DNA of 64,000 bases from Paenibacillus amylolyticus (lineage in GTDB: Bacteria > Bacillota > Bacilli > Paenibacillales > Paenibacillaceae), in contig NZ_BCNV01000006.1 of assembly GCF_001570725.1 (NCBI RefSeq), positions 62,001 through 126,000 of the forward strand. Direction: 5' to 3'. Below are positions 49,423 to 58,362 of this stretch, in pieces. Under the pieces are notes generated by a model. The model was not told the DNA's origin, ran no database searches, and saw nothing but the letters and a program-made list of their open reading frames with translations. The stretch's first letter is position 1, and the number at the start of each line of letters is the position of its first letter. Both the position numbers and the translations under genes were made by a program.

Positions 49423-49626
49423 TTAATGCAACTTCCATTCACGCTCGTTAATGATTTCAATTTGTCCAGATTCAAGGGCTTTTTTGAAACGATTGCGGGC
49501 TGTTTTCATCAATAGAACCATCTCGTCTTCAGGACGAATCTTGGTGGATGTCGAAGTGACAATAGCTTTCATACGTTTACGGTTATTTTTAGGTGAAACC
49601 ATATCAAGCAAATTCTTTTCGATCAT
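49423..49626 (-). CDS. Small basic protein of unknown function, 67 residues
   Basis: Lys/Arg-rich helical protein without Cys or membrane segment. A basic stretch SPKNNRKRMKAIV lies near residue 12-24 and a second half, EDEMVLLMKTARNRFKKALESGQIEI, forms a long amphipathic helix. The start is ATG 49626, with GGGGGTGGG just upstream. Its size and charge would suit a nucleic-acid or ribosome-associated role, but no family is recognised and the function is open. It is divergent from the Ig-like secreted protein gene. Confidence 0.6.
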   Translation of the reverse strand: MIEKNLLDMVSPKNNRKRMKAIVTSTSTKIRPEDEMVLLMKTARNRFKKALESGQIEIINEREWKLH

Positions 49627-49807
49627 ACATATCCCACCCCCATCTTTTAGGTTTATTAAAACAGTATTACGCGACCTTCCCATATTATACAATGAAAATC
49701 ATGAATTGTTCCAAGACTCTCACTTACGTTATTCAAGTTTATGCAATTCGTATCCGATATAATATAATAGAAGTAAAATATTGGATTATGGGAGTTGGGA
49801 ATTAAAA

Positions 49808-50914
49808 ATGAATAGAATCAAACTGGCGCTTCGAGGCACGCTTGCTCTAATTATGGCATTAATAATATTGGTCCCTTCGTTGGCCTTGGCGGCTACAGGT
49901 GATGTGACATCGATTGAAATAACCAATAGCAGTCCGCAGAAGATGAGTGTATCCGAAACAGCTGCGCTTCAGGTGATGGCAACGGTAGAAGGTTTTGATA
50001 ACAAGCAGGATGTTACCGAAGGTGTGACATGGTCCACCAGTAATGCAGCGGTTGCGACGATGGTGAAAGGCAAAGTCAAGGCTGTGGCCGCGGGCGAAGC
50101 AACCATTTTTGCAGAGGTAGACGGGGCTAAAACCCAGTTGGTTGTGCAGGTGCAGGAGAAGATCAAAAGCATCAAAGCTTCACCGAACTCCTATAATTTT
50201 GTTAAAGGCAGTGAAAGCACCCTCCCGAAAGTAAGCATTACCCGTGCGAATGGTAAGGAAGAGGATGTGACGTCTGAGATTGTGTGGTCCGTATCCACTT
50301 CTTCGGCTGTGCTGGAAAACGGTAAAATCAAAGGCGTTACACCTGGCAGAGTATTGTTGCAAGGTAAATATGGAACAACGATCGTGAAAGTCCCCGTTGC
50401 TGTGACGGATGAGATTACCAAAGTCGAGGTTACCCCTGCCACAATGCAGCTGAACATCAAGAAGTCCAAGGCGTTGAAGGTAATCGGCACCTACGCGAAT
50501 GGTAAAACCATTAACCTTTCAAAACAAGTGATATGGACCTCTTCCAATACAAATGTAGCAATCGTGAAAAATGGAGCAGTCAAGACACTGACAGAAGGAC
50601 AAGCCACCTTGACAGGAACTTATCAAAATCAGACAATAAAGGCAGAGGTTACCGTTGTACCTTTACTCAAAAAGCTGATTACAGGCCAGAAAAATCTTGT
50701 CTTGTCCCCACAGGGAAGTACAACGCTGAGTGTGATGGCCCAGTATGATACAGGCAAAACAACTGTTGTGACCAACAGTGCGGTGTGGAGCAGCACGAAG
50801 CCGGGCGTAGCCACAGTAACGAATGGCAAGATCGTGGCTGTAGGCAAAGGTAAAACGTCCATCACGGCCAAATGGGGCAACAAAAAAGTGACGATTCCTG
50901 TTACGGTAAAATAA
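49808..50914 (+). CDS. Secreted protein with four bacterial Ig-like (BIg2) domains
   Basis: 368 residues. A signal peptide (about 1-29, ending LALAATG) is followed by four consecutive BIg2-type beta-sandwich domains of about 80 residues each. Each begins with (I/L)xx(I/V)xxxP or similar and ends with a GxAT(I/L)xAxxxG or GKTSITAKWG strand; the WSTSNAAVAT, WSVSTSSAV, WTSSNTNVAI and WSSTKPGVAT repeats mark domains 1 to 4. No enzymatic domain or anchor (LPXTG, SLH, LysM) is present. It may bind surface carbohydrates or form a scaffold. ATG 49808 follows GGGA by eight bases. A terminator follows. Confidence 0.83.
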   Translation: MNRIKLALRGTLALIMALIILVPSLALAATGDVTSIEITNSSPQKMSVSETAALQVMATVEGFDNKQDVTEGVTWSTSNAAVATMVKGKVKAVAAGEATIFAEVDGAKTQLVVQVQEKIKSIKASPNSYNFVKGSESTLPKVSITRANGKEEDVTSEIVWSVSTSSAVLENGKIKGVTPGRVLLQGKYGTTIVKVPVAVTDEITKVEVTPATMQLNIKKSKALKVIGTYANGKTINLSKQVIWTSSNTNVAIVKNGAVKTLTEGQATLTGTYQNQTIKAEVTVVPLLKKLITGQKNLVLSPQGSTTLSVMAQYDTGKTTVVTNSAVWSSTKPGVATVTNGKIVAVGKGKTSITAKWGNKKVTIPVTVK

Positions 50915-51010
50915 ATATTTATATAATGAAGTGCTTTGCATCAATTTAAAGATAAAATCAATACATGACACGTTAAAATCATCAATATCATCAAGGTAAC
51001 AGACAACCAA

Positions 51011-51035
51011 GGGGCGTAGACATACGCTCCTTTTT
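51011..51035 (+). terminator. Terminator of the Ig-like protein gene
   Basis: GGGGCGTA (51011-51018) pairs with TACGCTCC (51023-51030), then five T. Confidence 0.75.
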
Positions 51036-51077
51036 GGATATATAGAAATCTAACGAAATGAAGGAGGGAGCATGTTA

Positions 51078-51629
51078 ATGACAGATTCAATGCAACCAGA
51101 GAACTGGCCTGCCTGGGCGACAGAGGCGGTAGAGATTGCTCCGGCGAACCCCAATTGGGGCGCGCAGGCTCAAGAAGAAATCCGGCAACTCAAACTTCTT
51201 CTACAGCAGTTTAACATCCATCAATTTGAACATATCGGAAGCACATCGATTCCCGGATTACCCGCCAAACCCATTATTGATCTGATGGCAGAGGTACAGT
51301 CATGGGATGACATGGATCTGATTGCCGATCAGCTGAATCCGTTGGGCTGGAACTACGTTCCGCCTGAACTGGATGGCAGGGAATATCGACGATTCTGGGT
51401 CAGGGTTAATGATGGCAAGAGAGCAGTACACCTTCATCTGATGTGCCCAGGAGAGGAACGTTGGGATCGTCAAATTCGGTTTCGGGATGTTCTGAGAAAA
51501 CGGCCAGATCTGGTGGAAGCTTACGCCGTCCTGAAGACGAAACTTGCTGACGAGAATAAGGAAGACAGGGAATCGTATACCGCTGCCAAAACGCAATTTA
51601 TTTTACAAGTGCTTGATGAAGGCGTGTGA
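51078..51629 (+). CDS. GrpB/UPF0157 family nucleotidyltransferase-like protein
   Basis: 183 residues of the GrpB family, a nucleotidyltransferase-like fold. The family core HIGSTSIPGLPAKPIIDLMAEV is present near residue 55, including the GSTSIPG motif and the Asp after I-I. The LRKRPDLVEAYAVLKTKLA segment near the C-terminus is also typical. Function is not settled; a dephospho-CoA-kinase fusion is known in some species but no kinase is attached here. ATG 51078 is ten bases after AAGGAGG; an ATG six bases earlier is too close to it. Overlaps the next gene by eight bases. Confidence 0.82.
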   Translation: MTDSMQPENWPAWATEAVEIAPANPNWGAQAQEEIRQLKLLLQQFNIHQFEHIGSTSIPGLPAKPIIDLMAEVQSWDDMDLIADQLNPLGWNYVPPELDGREYRRFWVRVNDGKRAVHLHLMCPGEERWDRQIRFRDVLRKRPDLVEAYAVLKTKLADENKEDRESYTAAKTQFILQVLDEGV

Positions 51630-52041
51630 TGGATTGAAAAGCGTACTTATCAGAGTCAGGCTGATCTATTTCTTCGCAGTCATGATGACCATGGCGGCAG
51701 GACTCGCATCCAGACACTATGGTGATCGATTACCCAATTGGGTGTATGAACATTCCGGAGACGCATTGTGGGCGGGCATGATTTATTTTGGAGTACGCAT
51801 GGTGTGGCCTCGTTCCAGCCTGGTATGGGCGATGTGTTTGAGCTGTATATTCAGCTGGATGATTGAGTTCTCACAGTTGATCCAGACGCCTTGGCTTATT
51901 GAGATACGCTCAACTGTATGGGGTGCTCTTATTCTGGGACATGGTTTTCTGGTGATCGATCTGATTCGATATACGGTCGGTATTCTGTGCATGGTTATAA
52001 TAGATCGTTATTTCCTGAGAAATAAGATGGCTGGATCATGA
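51622..52041 (+). CDS. DUF2809 membrane protein
   Basis: 139 residues, four hydrophobic helices. It shows the DUF2809 pattern: RLIYFFAVMMTMAAGLASR, LPNWVYEHSGDALWAGMIYFGVRMVWP and IEFSQLIQTPWL, which includes a Glu-Phe-Ser-Gln stretch inside the membrane. Function unknown. It overlaps the grpB gene end, so the pair is probably co-translated. ATG 51622 has no obvious ribosome site; TTG at 51640, after GAAGG, would give a slightly shorter product and is equally likely. Confidence 0.75.
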   Translation, partial: ACDGLKSVLIRVRLIYFFAVMMTMAAGLASRHYGDRLPNWVYEHSGDALWAGMIYFGVRMVWPRSSLVWAMCLSCIFSWMIEFSQLIQTPWLIEIRSTVWGALILGHGFLVIDLIRYTVGILCMVIIDRYFLRNKMAGS

Positions 52042-52069
52042 ACTCAAGTGAATCATGGAGGTGTGCTGA

Positions 52070-52627
52070 ATGAATGTAGAAAAACTTTTTGCCGAATCGC
52101 CCGAATTCGAAACACAGCGGTTAAAGCTGAGGCGCCTTGCGATGGATGATCTCGATGAATATTATGCATTTGCCTCTGATCCGCGAGTGAGTCAGCAGAG
52201 CTTATGGAACTGCCATGAGACGATGGAGGATTCAATTCAATATATTCAGCGGGTACTGGATAATTATGAACGGAAAACGGTACATATCTGGGCTTTTATT
52301 TTAAAGGAAACAGGGACCTTGATCGGGAGGGGTGGCATCTTTCATATCAACGAACCCATGCAGAGTGCTGAACTGGGATACGCGATAGCCAGCAGTCAAT
52401 GGGGTAAGGGTCTCGCTGCAGAAGCGATGCAACCCATCGTGGATTATTGCTTTCGGGAATTGGACTGCAATCGGTTGGAGGGGAAATGTAATGCAGGCAA
52501 CATAGGCTCTGCACGCGTAATGGAGAAGCTGGGCATGTCGTACGAAGGTTTGCTACGCAAACAGTTGAAGATCAAAGGTGTATTTACAGATCAAAAAGTG
52601 TACTCCCGTATCCGGGATGATCTATAA
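52070..52627 (+). CDS. GNAT-family acetyltransferase (RimJ/RimL type)
   Basis: 185-residue acetyltransferase. ETQRLKLRRLAMDDLDEYYAFASDPRV near the N-terminus and QSAELGYAIASSQWGKGLAAEAMQPIVDYCFRELDCNRLEGKCNAGNIGSARVMEKLGM in the middle are characteristic of the RimJ/RimL group, with the Q-x-x-G-K/x-G/A acetyl-CoA loop as SQWGKGLA. The C-terminal GMSYEGLLRKQLKIKGVFTDQKVYS matches as well. It could acetylate a protein N-terminus or a small molecule; no direct clue to the acceptor. The gene follows the DUF2809 gene by 28 bases. Confidence 0.85.
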   Translation: MNVEKLFAESPEFETQRLKLRRLAMDDLDEYYAFASDPRVSQQSLWNCHETMEDSIQYIQRVLDNYERKTVHIWAFILKETGTLIGRGGIFHINEPMQSAELGYAIASSQWGKGLAAEAMQPIVDYCFRELDCNRLEGKCNAGNIGSARVMEKLGMSYEGLLRKQLKIKGVFTDQKVYSRIRDDL

Positions 52628-52678
52628 TACTTCCAATGACGCATAGGGTACATCGCAGAAATTGAAGGAGGCGGAACC

Positions 52679-53008
52679 ATGATCTATAGTATTATTTCCC
52701 GTTCTTTGTGGGAGCAAGTGTCGAAGGGGACTGAGTATGCACCAGATAGCCTGGAGACAGACGGATTCATTCATTGTTCCACCAAGGAACAGATTCCATG
52801 GGTAGCCGGGCAATATTATGCAGGTCGTACAGATCTGGTATTGCTCAGTATTGATGAGAAAGCGTTAAAGCCGGAACTGGTGTATGAGGATCTCTACGAA
52901 TTGAACGAACTATTTCCACATATCTATGGAGAGCTGAATCTGGATGCTGTTCGTAAAGTCATTCCATTTGAACCGAATGCAGACGGTACGTTCTCATTTC
53001 CTGAATAA
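52679..53008 (+). CDS. DUF952 family protein
   Basis: 109-residue protein of the DUF952 family. Typical pieces are DGFIHCSTKEQ with a His that sits in the putative active site, LLSIDEKALKPELVYED and FPHIYGELNLDAVRKVIPF. It resembles ADP-ribosyltransferase-like folds, but no activity is known. ATG 52679 has a perfect AAGGAGG seven bases upstream. Same strand as its neighbours with short gaps, so it may be part of a loosely organised operon of small enzymes. Confidence 0.85.
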   Translation: MIYSIISRSLWEQVSKGTEYAPDSLETDGFIHCSTKEQIPWVAGQYYAGRTDLVLLSIDEKALKPELVYEDLYELNELFPHIYGELNLDAVRKVIPFEPNADGTFSFPE

Positions 53009-53078
53009 AATAACATGTGACGTGTCTTTCTGAACGTAATCAGGCGACATCATACTTTTTCAAAAAGGCGGTTAGCGG

Positions 53079-53669
53079 ATGGATATGAATCAGGTTTTTC
53101 TAGAGACAGCGGAGAAGCAATTTCTGTATTACAAGCAGCTCGGGGAAAAAGCTATGGCGCAACTAGATTCCGAGCAATTATTCCAATCCTGGAATGAAGA
53201 CGCGAACAGCATTGCGGTTATCGTAAAACATCTATGGGGCAATATGCTGTCCCGTTGGACCGATGTACTGACAACAGATGGTGAGAAACCGTGGCGTGAA
53301 CGGGACGCCGAGTTCGTGAATGATATTGCTTCCCGGGAAGAGTTACTCGTCAAATGGGAGGAAGGCTGGAATTGTCTACTTGAAGCCATTCGTTCGTTTA
53401 CCCCGGAACAGTTGTCTCACATCATATACATTCGCAATGAAGGACACACCGTCATGGAGGCAATTATTCGGCAATTGGCGCATTATCCCTATCATGTAGG
53501 GCAGATTGTATTTGCTGCGAAAATGCTTAAAGAAACAGCTTGGGACAGTCTCTCGATTCCGAGAAACGGTTCAGATCAATATAATGGCGGCAAATTTGCC
53601 AAGCCAAAGGCACGAAAACATTTTACAGAAGACGAACTTCATATAGAAAAAGGTGAGGAACAACAATGA
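53079..53669 (+). CDS. DinB-superfamily protein (DUF1572)
   Basis: 196 residues of the DinB/YfiT four-helix-bundle fold, DUF1572 branch. The probable metal-binding histidines are in AVIVKHLWGNMLSRWTDVLTTDGEKPWRERD and RQLAHYPYHVGQIVFAAKML. Related proteins include thiol-transferases and metal-binding hydrolases; no substrate can be given. Its stop overlaps the next gene (histidine phosphatase) by four bases, indicating coupling. ATG 53079 lies eight bases after AAAGGCGG. Confidence 0.83.
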   Translation: MDMNQVFLETAEKQFLYYKQLGEKAMAQLDSEQLFQSWNEDANSIAVIVKHLWGNMLSRWTDVLTTDGEKPWRERDAEFVNDIASREELLVKWEEGWNCLLEAIRSFTPEQLSHIIYIRNEGHTVMEAIIRQLAHYPYHVGQIVFAAKMLKETAWDSLSIPRNGSDQYNGGKFAKPKARKHFTEDELHIEKGEEQQ

Positions 53670-54259
53670 CTCAAATTGCATTGATTCGCCATGGAAGCAC
53701 AGCGTGGAATAAGGAAAAACGTTCGCAGGGACAGACGGATAACCCGCTGGATCAGGAGGGCAGGGAACAGGCAGTATTACTTGCCGCTAGACTCGCCGAG
53801 GAATCCTGGGATGCTATCTATGCAAGTGACTTGGAACGTGCAAGTGAGACAGCCCGCATCATTGGTGACCGCTTGGGCATTCAGGAGATTCATCTGGACT
53901 CTAGGCTTCGCGAGATGGGCGGAGGACAGGTCGAAGGAACGACGGAAGAGGAACGGTTAGCCAAGTGGGGAGCGGACTGGAGTACTCTGGATCTGGGACG
54001 GGAGCTTGCGGATGCAGGGACTGTTCGAGGCAGTGCGGTGCTTGAGGATATTGTACAGCAGCACCCCGATGGAAAAGTGATCGTTGTCAGTCACGGAGCC
54101 GTCCTGCGGAATACACTGCGAGGTCTGGTGCCTGAGCTTGATATCAGCGTGAAGCTGTCCAACACATCCATTACCCGGATCGCCAAGAAAGAGAATGTCT
54201 GGCAATGCGAATTGTACAATTGCAGCGTGCATTTGGATTCGTCCAGGGAGTCTCAATAG
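53666..54259 (+). CDS. Histidine phosphatase family protein
   Basis: 197 residues with the phosphoglycerate-mutase-like active site LIRHGSTAWN (His near residue 8 accepts phosphate), the second Arg in ASDLERASETARII, Glu-containing LREMGGGQVEG and the final VVSHGAVLRN His. This composition fits acid-phosphatase or CobC/phosphoserine-phosphatase-like members. The substrate is not determined. Overlaps the upstream DUF1572 gene by four bases. Confidence 0.87.
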   Translation: MTQIALIRHGSTAWNKEKRSQGQTDNPLDQEGREQAVLLAARLAEESWDAIYASDLERASETARIIGDRLGIQEIHLDSRLREMGGGQVEGTTEEERLAKWGADWSTLDLGRELADAGTVRGSAVLEDIVQQHPDGKVIVVSHGAVLRNTLRGLVPELDISVKLSNTSITRIAKKENVWQCELYNCSVHLDSSRESQ

Positions 54260-54317
54260 ATGGATGCCCTGACGTTAGAACGCTAGCAAACTTAGTGGAC
54301 AAAGGGGGAGGTGGCAC

Positions 54318-55034
54318 ATGAGCGAATTGTCGTATTCATGGACGGAGGAGATTCTATCTCCATTGGGTGAGACATCTGTTATCATCCATTGCGGGGATCA
54401 TTTGTCTGACGCGGTGCAGCGCAGAGTGATGTCTGTATGTGCTTTGCTGGAAAAAAGCACTTTGCCAGCCATGATCGAATGGGTGCCTTCATATACGTCC
54501 GTTACAGTATTTTATGATCCGTTCATCTCCCCGTACACCGAGTTCTGCCGGATTCTGCTTCAGCAGTTGAATCAAATGAAGGAATCCGTGCAAGACAAGC
54601 CCAGAACAGTCACGATTCCCGTAAGTTACGGTGGAGAATGGGGCCCTGATCTGGACTATGTTGCGAATGAACATGGACTGACCGCAGAGGACGTTATTGC
54701 AATTCATACATCCGGGGACTATCTCGTGCACATGATTGGATTCGCACCAGGTTTTCCGTATCTCGGCGGGTTGTCCGAACGGATTGCTACGCCTAGACGG
54801 GCAACGCCAAGGCTACGGGTTGAGGCGGGTACAGTAGGTATTGGTGGCAAACAGACGGGAATCTATCCGGTGGACACACCCGGAGGATGGCAATGTATTG
54901 GACGAACGCCACTCCGGTTGTTTCGGCCGGAAGAGAACGTACCGAGTTTGCTGGCAGCAGGTGATCGGGTTCGATTTGAACAGATTACGATGCAGGACTA
55001 TCTGGCGTTGCAGCGGAAGGAGGGCGAACGATGA
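54318..55034 (+). CDS. pxpB: 5-oxoprolinase subunit PxpB
   Basis: 238-residue cyclophilin-like subunit of the ATP-dependent 5-oxoprolinase complex (KipI family), which opens 5-oxoproline to glutamate together with PxpC and PxpA. Family markers: IPVSYGGEWGPDLDYVANEHGL, HTSGDYLVHMIGFAPGFPYLGGL, TPRRATPRLRVEAGTVGIGGKQTGIYP and GGWQCIGRTP. The start follows AAAGGGGGAGG; it opens a tightly packed three-gene operon. B. subtilis KipI also affects the sporulation kinase KinA, a side role that may or may not exist here. Overlaps pxpC by four bases. Confidence 0.93.
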   Translation: MSELSYSWTEEILSPLGETSVIIHCGDHLSDAVQRRVMSVCALLEKSTLPAMIEWVPSYTSVTVFYDPFISPYTEFCRILLQQLNQMKESVQDKPRTVTIPVSYGGEWGPDLDYVANEHGLTAEDVIAIHTSGDYLVHMIGFAPGFPYLGGLSERIATPRRATPRLRVEAGTVGIGGKQTGIYPVDTPGGWQCIGRTPLRLFRPEENVPSLLAAGDRVRFEQITMQDYLALQRKEGER

Positions 55035-56065
55035 GTATGGAAGTGATTCGCCCTGGTCTGTTATCTACCGTTCAGGATGAAGGCAGAACCGGTTATCGCC
55101 GGTATGGTATTCATCCTGGTGGGGTCATGGACACCTTTGCAGCGAGAGCAGCGAATATGCTTGTTGGTAACTCTCGTCATGCGGCAGTGCTGGAGATGAC
55201 GATGACGGGGCCGGAGCTTCGATTTCAGGAGAGCCAGCTTATCTCACTATGTGGAGCTGATTTGACGGCAACCGTGGATCATCTGCATGTACCTTTGTGG
55301 CGTCCTGTGCTGGTACGGGCTGGAAGTGTACTGAAGTTTGGCCCATGTCGTCATGGCTTGCGCGGTTATCTGGCGTTTGCGGGTGGAATAGCTGTGCCTG
55401 AAGTGATGGGCAGTCGAAGTACAGACCTCAAGACAGGTCTTGGCGGTTTGGAAGGAAGAGCCCTGCGTGTGGCAGATCTGTTATCTACGGGTGAACCTTC
55501 TGACGAAGCGCAAGGTTGGATGCAGCGTATGGAAAAGCACGCAGAGAAGAGTGATCCGGGACGCCGAATATTGGCGCCTGCATGGTTCTTGTCTGAGCGT
55601 GAAAGACCTGAATATTACGGTCAACCTGTTATTCGTGTGATGGAGAGCAAGGATAGTTCGCTGTTCAGCGAGGCAAGTTTGGGGAAATTCTATGCGGAAA
55701 AGTACGTGATCTCTTCGCAATCGGATCGGATGGGCTATCGCTTACAGGGCTCCAGACTGGAGCTGGATCAGCCGCTGGATCGGTTGTCTGAAGCCGTTAC
55801 CTATGGCACGTTGCAAGTGCCTCCGGATGGGCAGCCGATCATCTTGATGGCAGACCATCAGACGATTGGAGGTTATCCTGTCATTGCACAGGTAGCTCGG
55901 GTGGATATGCCAATCCTTGCTCAAGCTAGGCCAGGAACCCGAATTGCTTTTAAACAGATTACGCATGATCAGGCCCGTCAGTTGTACATGGAACAGGAAC
56001 GCAACATACAGCTCATAGATAAACTGATTCGCAGAAGAATGGAAGAAATGGAGGGCGTTCAATGA
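55031..56065 (+). CDS. pxpC: 5-oxoprolinase subunit PxpC
   Basis: 344-residue urea-amidolyase-like (KipA family) subunit. It shows LSTVQDEGRTGYRRYGIHPGGVMD at the start, LEMTMTGPELRFQ, GLRGYLAFAGGIAVPEVMGSRSTDLKTGLGG and SQSDRMGYRLQG, all usual for PxpC. It works with PxpB and PxpA in 5-oxoproline hydrolysis in the cytoplasm. The gene overlaps both neighbours by four bases, so the three subunits are translated as a unit. Confidence 0.93.
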   Translation: MSMEVIRPGLLSTVQDEGRTGYRRYGIHPGGVMDTFAARAANMLVGNSRHAAVLEMTMTGPELRFQESQLISLCGADLTATVDHLHVPLWRPVLVRAGSVLKFGPCRHGLRGYLAFAGGIAVPEVMGSRSTDLKTGLGGLEGRALRVADLLSTGEPSDEAQGWMQRMEKHAEKSDPGRRILAPAWFLSERERPEYYGQPVIRVMESKDSSLFSEASLGKFYAEKYVISSQSDRMGYRLQGSRLELDQPLDRLSEAVTYGTLQVPPDGQPIILMADHQTIGGYPVIAQVARVDMPILAQARPGTRIAFKQITHDQARQLYMEQERNIQLIDKLIRRRMEEMEGVQ

Positions 56066-56835
56066 ATACCTCAAAAACCTTGGATATCAATTGTGATCTG
56101 GGCGAAAGTTATGGTATATATCGCACTTTATCGGACGAAGCCGTTCTGCCCTTCATTACGTCTGCCAATATAGCATGCGGATTTCATGCAGGGGACCCGG
56201 CTACGATGCGACTGACGGTGGAGGGCGCATTGGAGCATCAGGTGGCCATTGGAGCCCACCCTGGGTTGCCGGATCTGCAGGGGTTTGGCAGAAGACGTAT
56301 GGACATTACCCCACGGGAAGCATATGACATGGTGGTGTATCAGATTGGTGCGCTGGAAGCCTTTGTCCGGGCAAGTGGGGGGCGAATGCATCACGTGAAA
56401 CCGCACGGTGCTTTATACAATATGGCTGCAGAAGATACAAAGCTTGCTGAAGCCATCGTGGAGGCGATCTATCAAGTACAGCCTGATCTGTATTTGTATG
56501 GTTTGGCAGGAAGTGAGCTGATTCACGCTGCGGATCGCATCGGTATGCGCAGTGTGAGCGAGGTATTTGCGGATCGAACGTATGGGGCGGATGGGAAGCT
56601 AACCCCTCGCAGCCAAGCCGGAGCCGTTATTGAGGAGTCGGGACAAGCGATTGCGCAAGTGCTCCAGATGGTGAAAGACGGCGTGGTTGTATCCATGGAT
56701 GGTACGCCAGTTCCCATTAAGGCTGAGACGGTCTGTATCCACGGTGACGGAGCGAATGCGTTGACATTTGCGCAAGAGATTCGTCGCGTATTGGAATCGG
56801 AAGGTATTAAGCTCTCTGCGCATACAACGGGATGA
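56062..56835 (+). CDS. pxpA: 5-oxoprolinase subunit PxpA
   Basis: 257-residue LamB/YcsF-family subunit. Landmarks are DINCDLGESYG, SANIACGFHAGDPATM, IGAHPGLPDLQGFGRR, HHVKPHGALYN and EVFADRTYGADGKLTPRS, with several His and Asp residues in the cleft that likely bind the substrate. It completes the PxpABC enzyme; the order B-C-A differs from the E. coli order, but the set is complete. Start overlaps pxpC by four bases. A NUDIX gene lies 77 bases downstream. Confidence 0.93.
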   Translation: MNTSKTLDINCDLGESYGIYRTLSDEAVLPFITSANIACGFHAGDPATMRLTVEGALEHQVAIGAHPGLPDLQGFGRRRMDITPREAYDMVVYQIGALEAFVRASGGRMHHVKPHGALYNMAAEDTKLAEAIVEAIYQVQPDLYLYGLAGSELIHAADRIGMRSVSEVFADRTYGADGKLTPRSQAGAVIEESGQAIAQVLQMVKDGVVVSMDGTPVPIKAETVCIHGDGANALTFAQEIRRVLESEGIKLSAHTTG

Positions 56836-56912
56836 TATGCCTGTTCAGCAGAACAACAGTGTTATCAAGTTGAACGGATTGAACATTGAAACTTCGGAAT
56901 GACAAGGAGTGA

Positions 56913-57380
56913 ATGAACAGAATGAAACCCATACGCAACTCAGCGAAGGCCGTCATTGTGCAGGATGCACGATTGCTGGTCATCCGATTGGAAGACCAAT
57001 ATGGCACCGCTTATGTGTTCCCAGGTGGAGGACAGGAGAAGGGTGAAGAACTCAAGGATGCGGTCGCACGCGAATGTCTGGAGGAGATTGGTCAGGCCGT
57101 GAACGTGGGAGAGCTGTTACATATCCGGGAGTATATCGGGAAAAATCATGAATTCGCCGAATGGGATGCAGATATCCACCAGGTTGAATTTTATTTTGCG
57201 TGCAGCCTGATCGATCCGGAGGCAACCGTTTTTGAAGGCTCCAATCCAGACGATCATCAGGTCGCCGTGGAATGGATTGCCCTTGAAGATCTGTCCCAGA
57301 TTCGTTTATATCCAAAAACCATTGGCGAATTGCTGCTTAAATCAGACTCTTCCTCCATCTATCTTGGAGATTTGAATTAA
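56913..57380 (+). CDS. NUDIX hydrolase
   Basis: 155-residue NUDIX-fold hydrolase. The 23-residue box is clear: GGGQEKGEELKDAVARECLEEIGQ, matching Gx5Ex7REUxEExGU with Glu residues for metal binding. The preceding strand YVFPGGG is typical. It may hydrolyse a nucleoside diphosphate derivative; the substrate is unknown. The start ATG 56913 has GGAG very close; ATG 56922 is a possible alternative. Same strand as pxpBCA but with a larger gap, so it may be separately expressed. Confidence 0.87.
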   Translation: MNRMKPIRNSAKAVIVQDARLLVIRLEDQYGTAYVFPGGGQEKGEELKDAVARECLEEIGQAVNVGELLHIREYIGKNHEFAEWDADIHQVEFYFACSLIDPEATVFEGSNPDDHQVAVEWIALEDLSQIRLYPKTIGELLLKSDSSSIYLGDLN

Positions 57381-57845
57381 TTCAGCGATGAGTAAATTTC
57401 GCACTAATCCCTTGCACTAATCCCTTTATGTAAACATTTTTATGAAGAAATTTTCCAATTTTGTCACGTTAGCGTATCGGTTCATGGATTCACCATAGGT
57501 GAGGTGGGTACACTATAAGTACAGGCTTATTACAAAAGCATTTGCATTAAGCTGTCTATAGTAATACGAGAATAATGAGCTGTCATTAAACACAAAGAGA
57601 TAGTAACAACTACACTTCTCTTGTACTTTTTATTATTCACCCTTAATTGGAAGAACGGTAGACGTAGTGGAGGGGATGGAATCGATTTTGAGGAAGCGAA
57701 GCGTTCGCCTTTATCACCGGATTTTCCCTTTGAGAAAAGGGAATCAAAAAAATCTGGGGATAACAGCGATCCGAAGAACGATCCGTACCCGCAACGGCCT
57801 ACATAGTCCTTCCAACATTCCCCCAAACCGAAAGGAGCACTTCCC
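57381..57845. other. Intergenic region with repeat R2 copy C, 465 bp
   Basis: Between the NUDIX gene and the PNPOx-fold gene. The right half is repeat R2 copy C (about 57645-57790). The left half is AT-rich without a recognised gene; a minus-strand open frame of 128 codons across it has no ribosome site and covers the repeat. Confidence 0.5.
57645..57790. repeat. Dispersed intergenic repeat R2, copy C
   Basis: Inverted relative to copies A and B. Read on the minus strand it shows GGATCGCTGTTATCCCC, then a T run, then GATAAAGGCGAACGCTTCGC, which match copies A and B. The core forms an imperfect hairpin (TTATCACCGGATTTT with its partner). The outer ends are less preserved than in copy A. Confidence 0.75.
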
Positions 57846-58262
57846 ATGAACCAGACTGAATTGGAACAAAACATTGTAAAAGCATTGGAAAATAACCCTT
57901 TTTGCAGCTTCTCCACTGTGGAGGATGGTAAACCGAAATCCCGCTATATGGCGCTTTTCAACGATGGACTGAACATTCATCTGGCAACGAACCGCCGTAC
58001 ACACAAAGTAGAGGAACTGGAGAATAATCCGAATGTTAGCCTACTACTTGGTTATGAGGCTGGTGGCTCCAAGGAAGTGGTTGAGATCGAAGGAACTTGT
58101 GAAGTGACGAAGAACGAAGGTTTGCGAGAACAAGTGTGGAACGACGAACTGAAGGCCTGGTTCGATGGACCTAACGATCCGAACTATGTCATTCTGGACA
58201 TCACACCGGCTCGTATTGAGTATACGGGCAAAGACCATGAACACCACGTGTGGGAACAATAA
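57846..58262 (+). CDS. Pyridoxamine 5'-phosphate oxidase-fold protein (general stress protein 26-like)
   Basis: 138-residue split-barrel protein of the PNPOx-like family (YdaG/GS26 type). It contains NPFCSFSTVEDGKPKSRYMALFND, LNIHLATNRRTHKVEELENNPNVSLLLGY and VVEIEGTCEVTKNEGLREQVW. Such proteins bind FMN, F420 or heme; which one cannot be told. ATG 57846 follows AAAGGAG. It is alone, with a terminator after it and repeat R2 before it. Confidence 0.85.
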   Translation: MNQTELEQNIVKALENNPFCSFSTVEDGKPKSRYMALFNDGLNIHLATNRRTHKVEELENNPNVSLLLGYEAGGSKEVVEIEGTCEVTKNEGLREQVWNDELKAWFDGPNDPNYVILDITPARIEYTGKDHEHHVWEQ

Positions 58263-58328
58263 GTCCAATATGAAAATAACCTCTGCGAATTAGCATCCTT
58301 ATGCGGAAAACCGTGCAGAGTTCAATTC

Positions 58329-58362
58329 AACCGTGAAAGCCATCTAGGCTTCACGGTTTTTG
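58329..58362 (+). terminator. Terminator of the PNPOx-fold gene
   Basis: AACCGTGAAAGCC pairs with GGCTTCACGGTT, followed by TTTTG. Confidence 0.8.

Noticed and set aside
57530..57916. 128-codon minus-strand frame across the gap before the PNPOx-fold gene
   Set aside because: It runs over repeat R2 copy C and into the next gene; no ribosome site, so it is not a gene.
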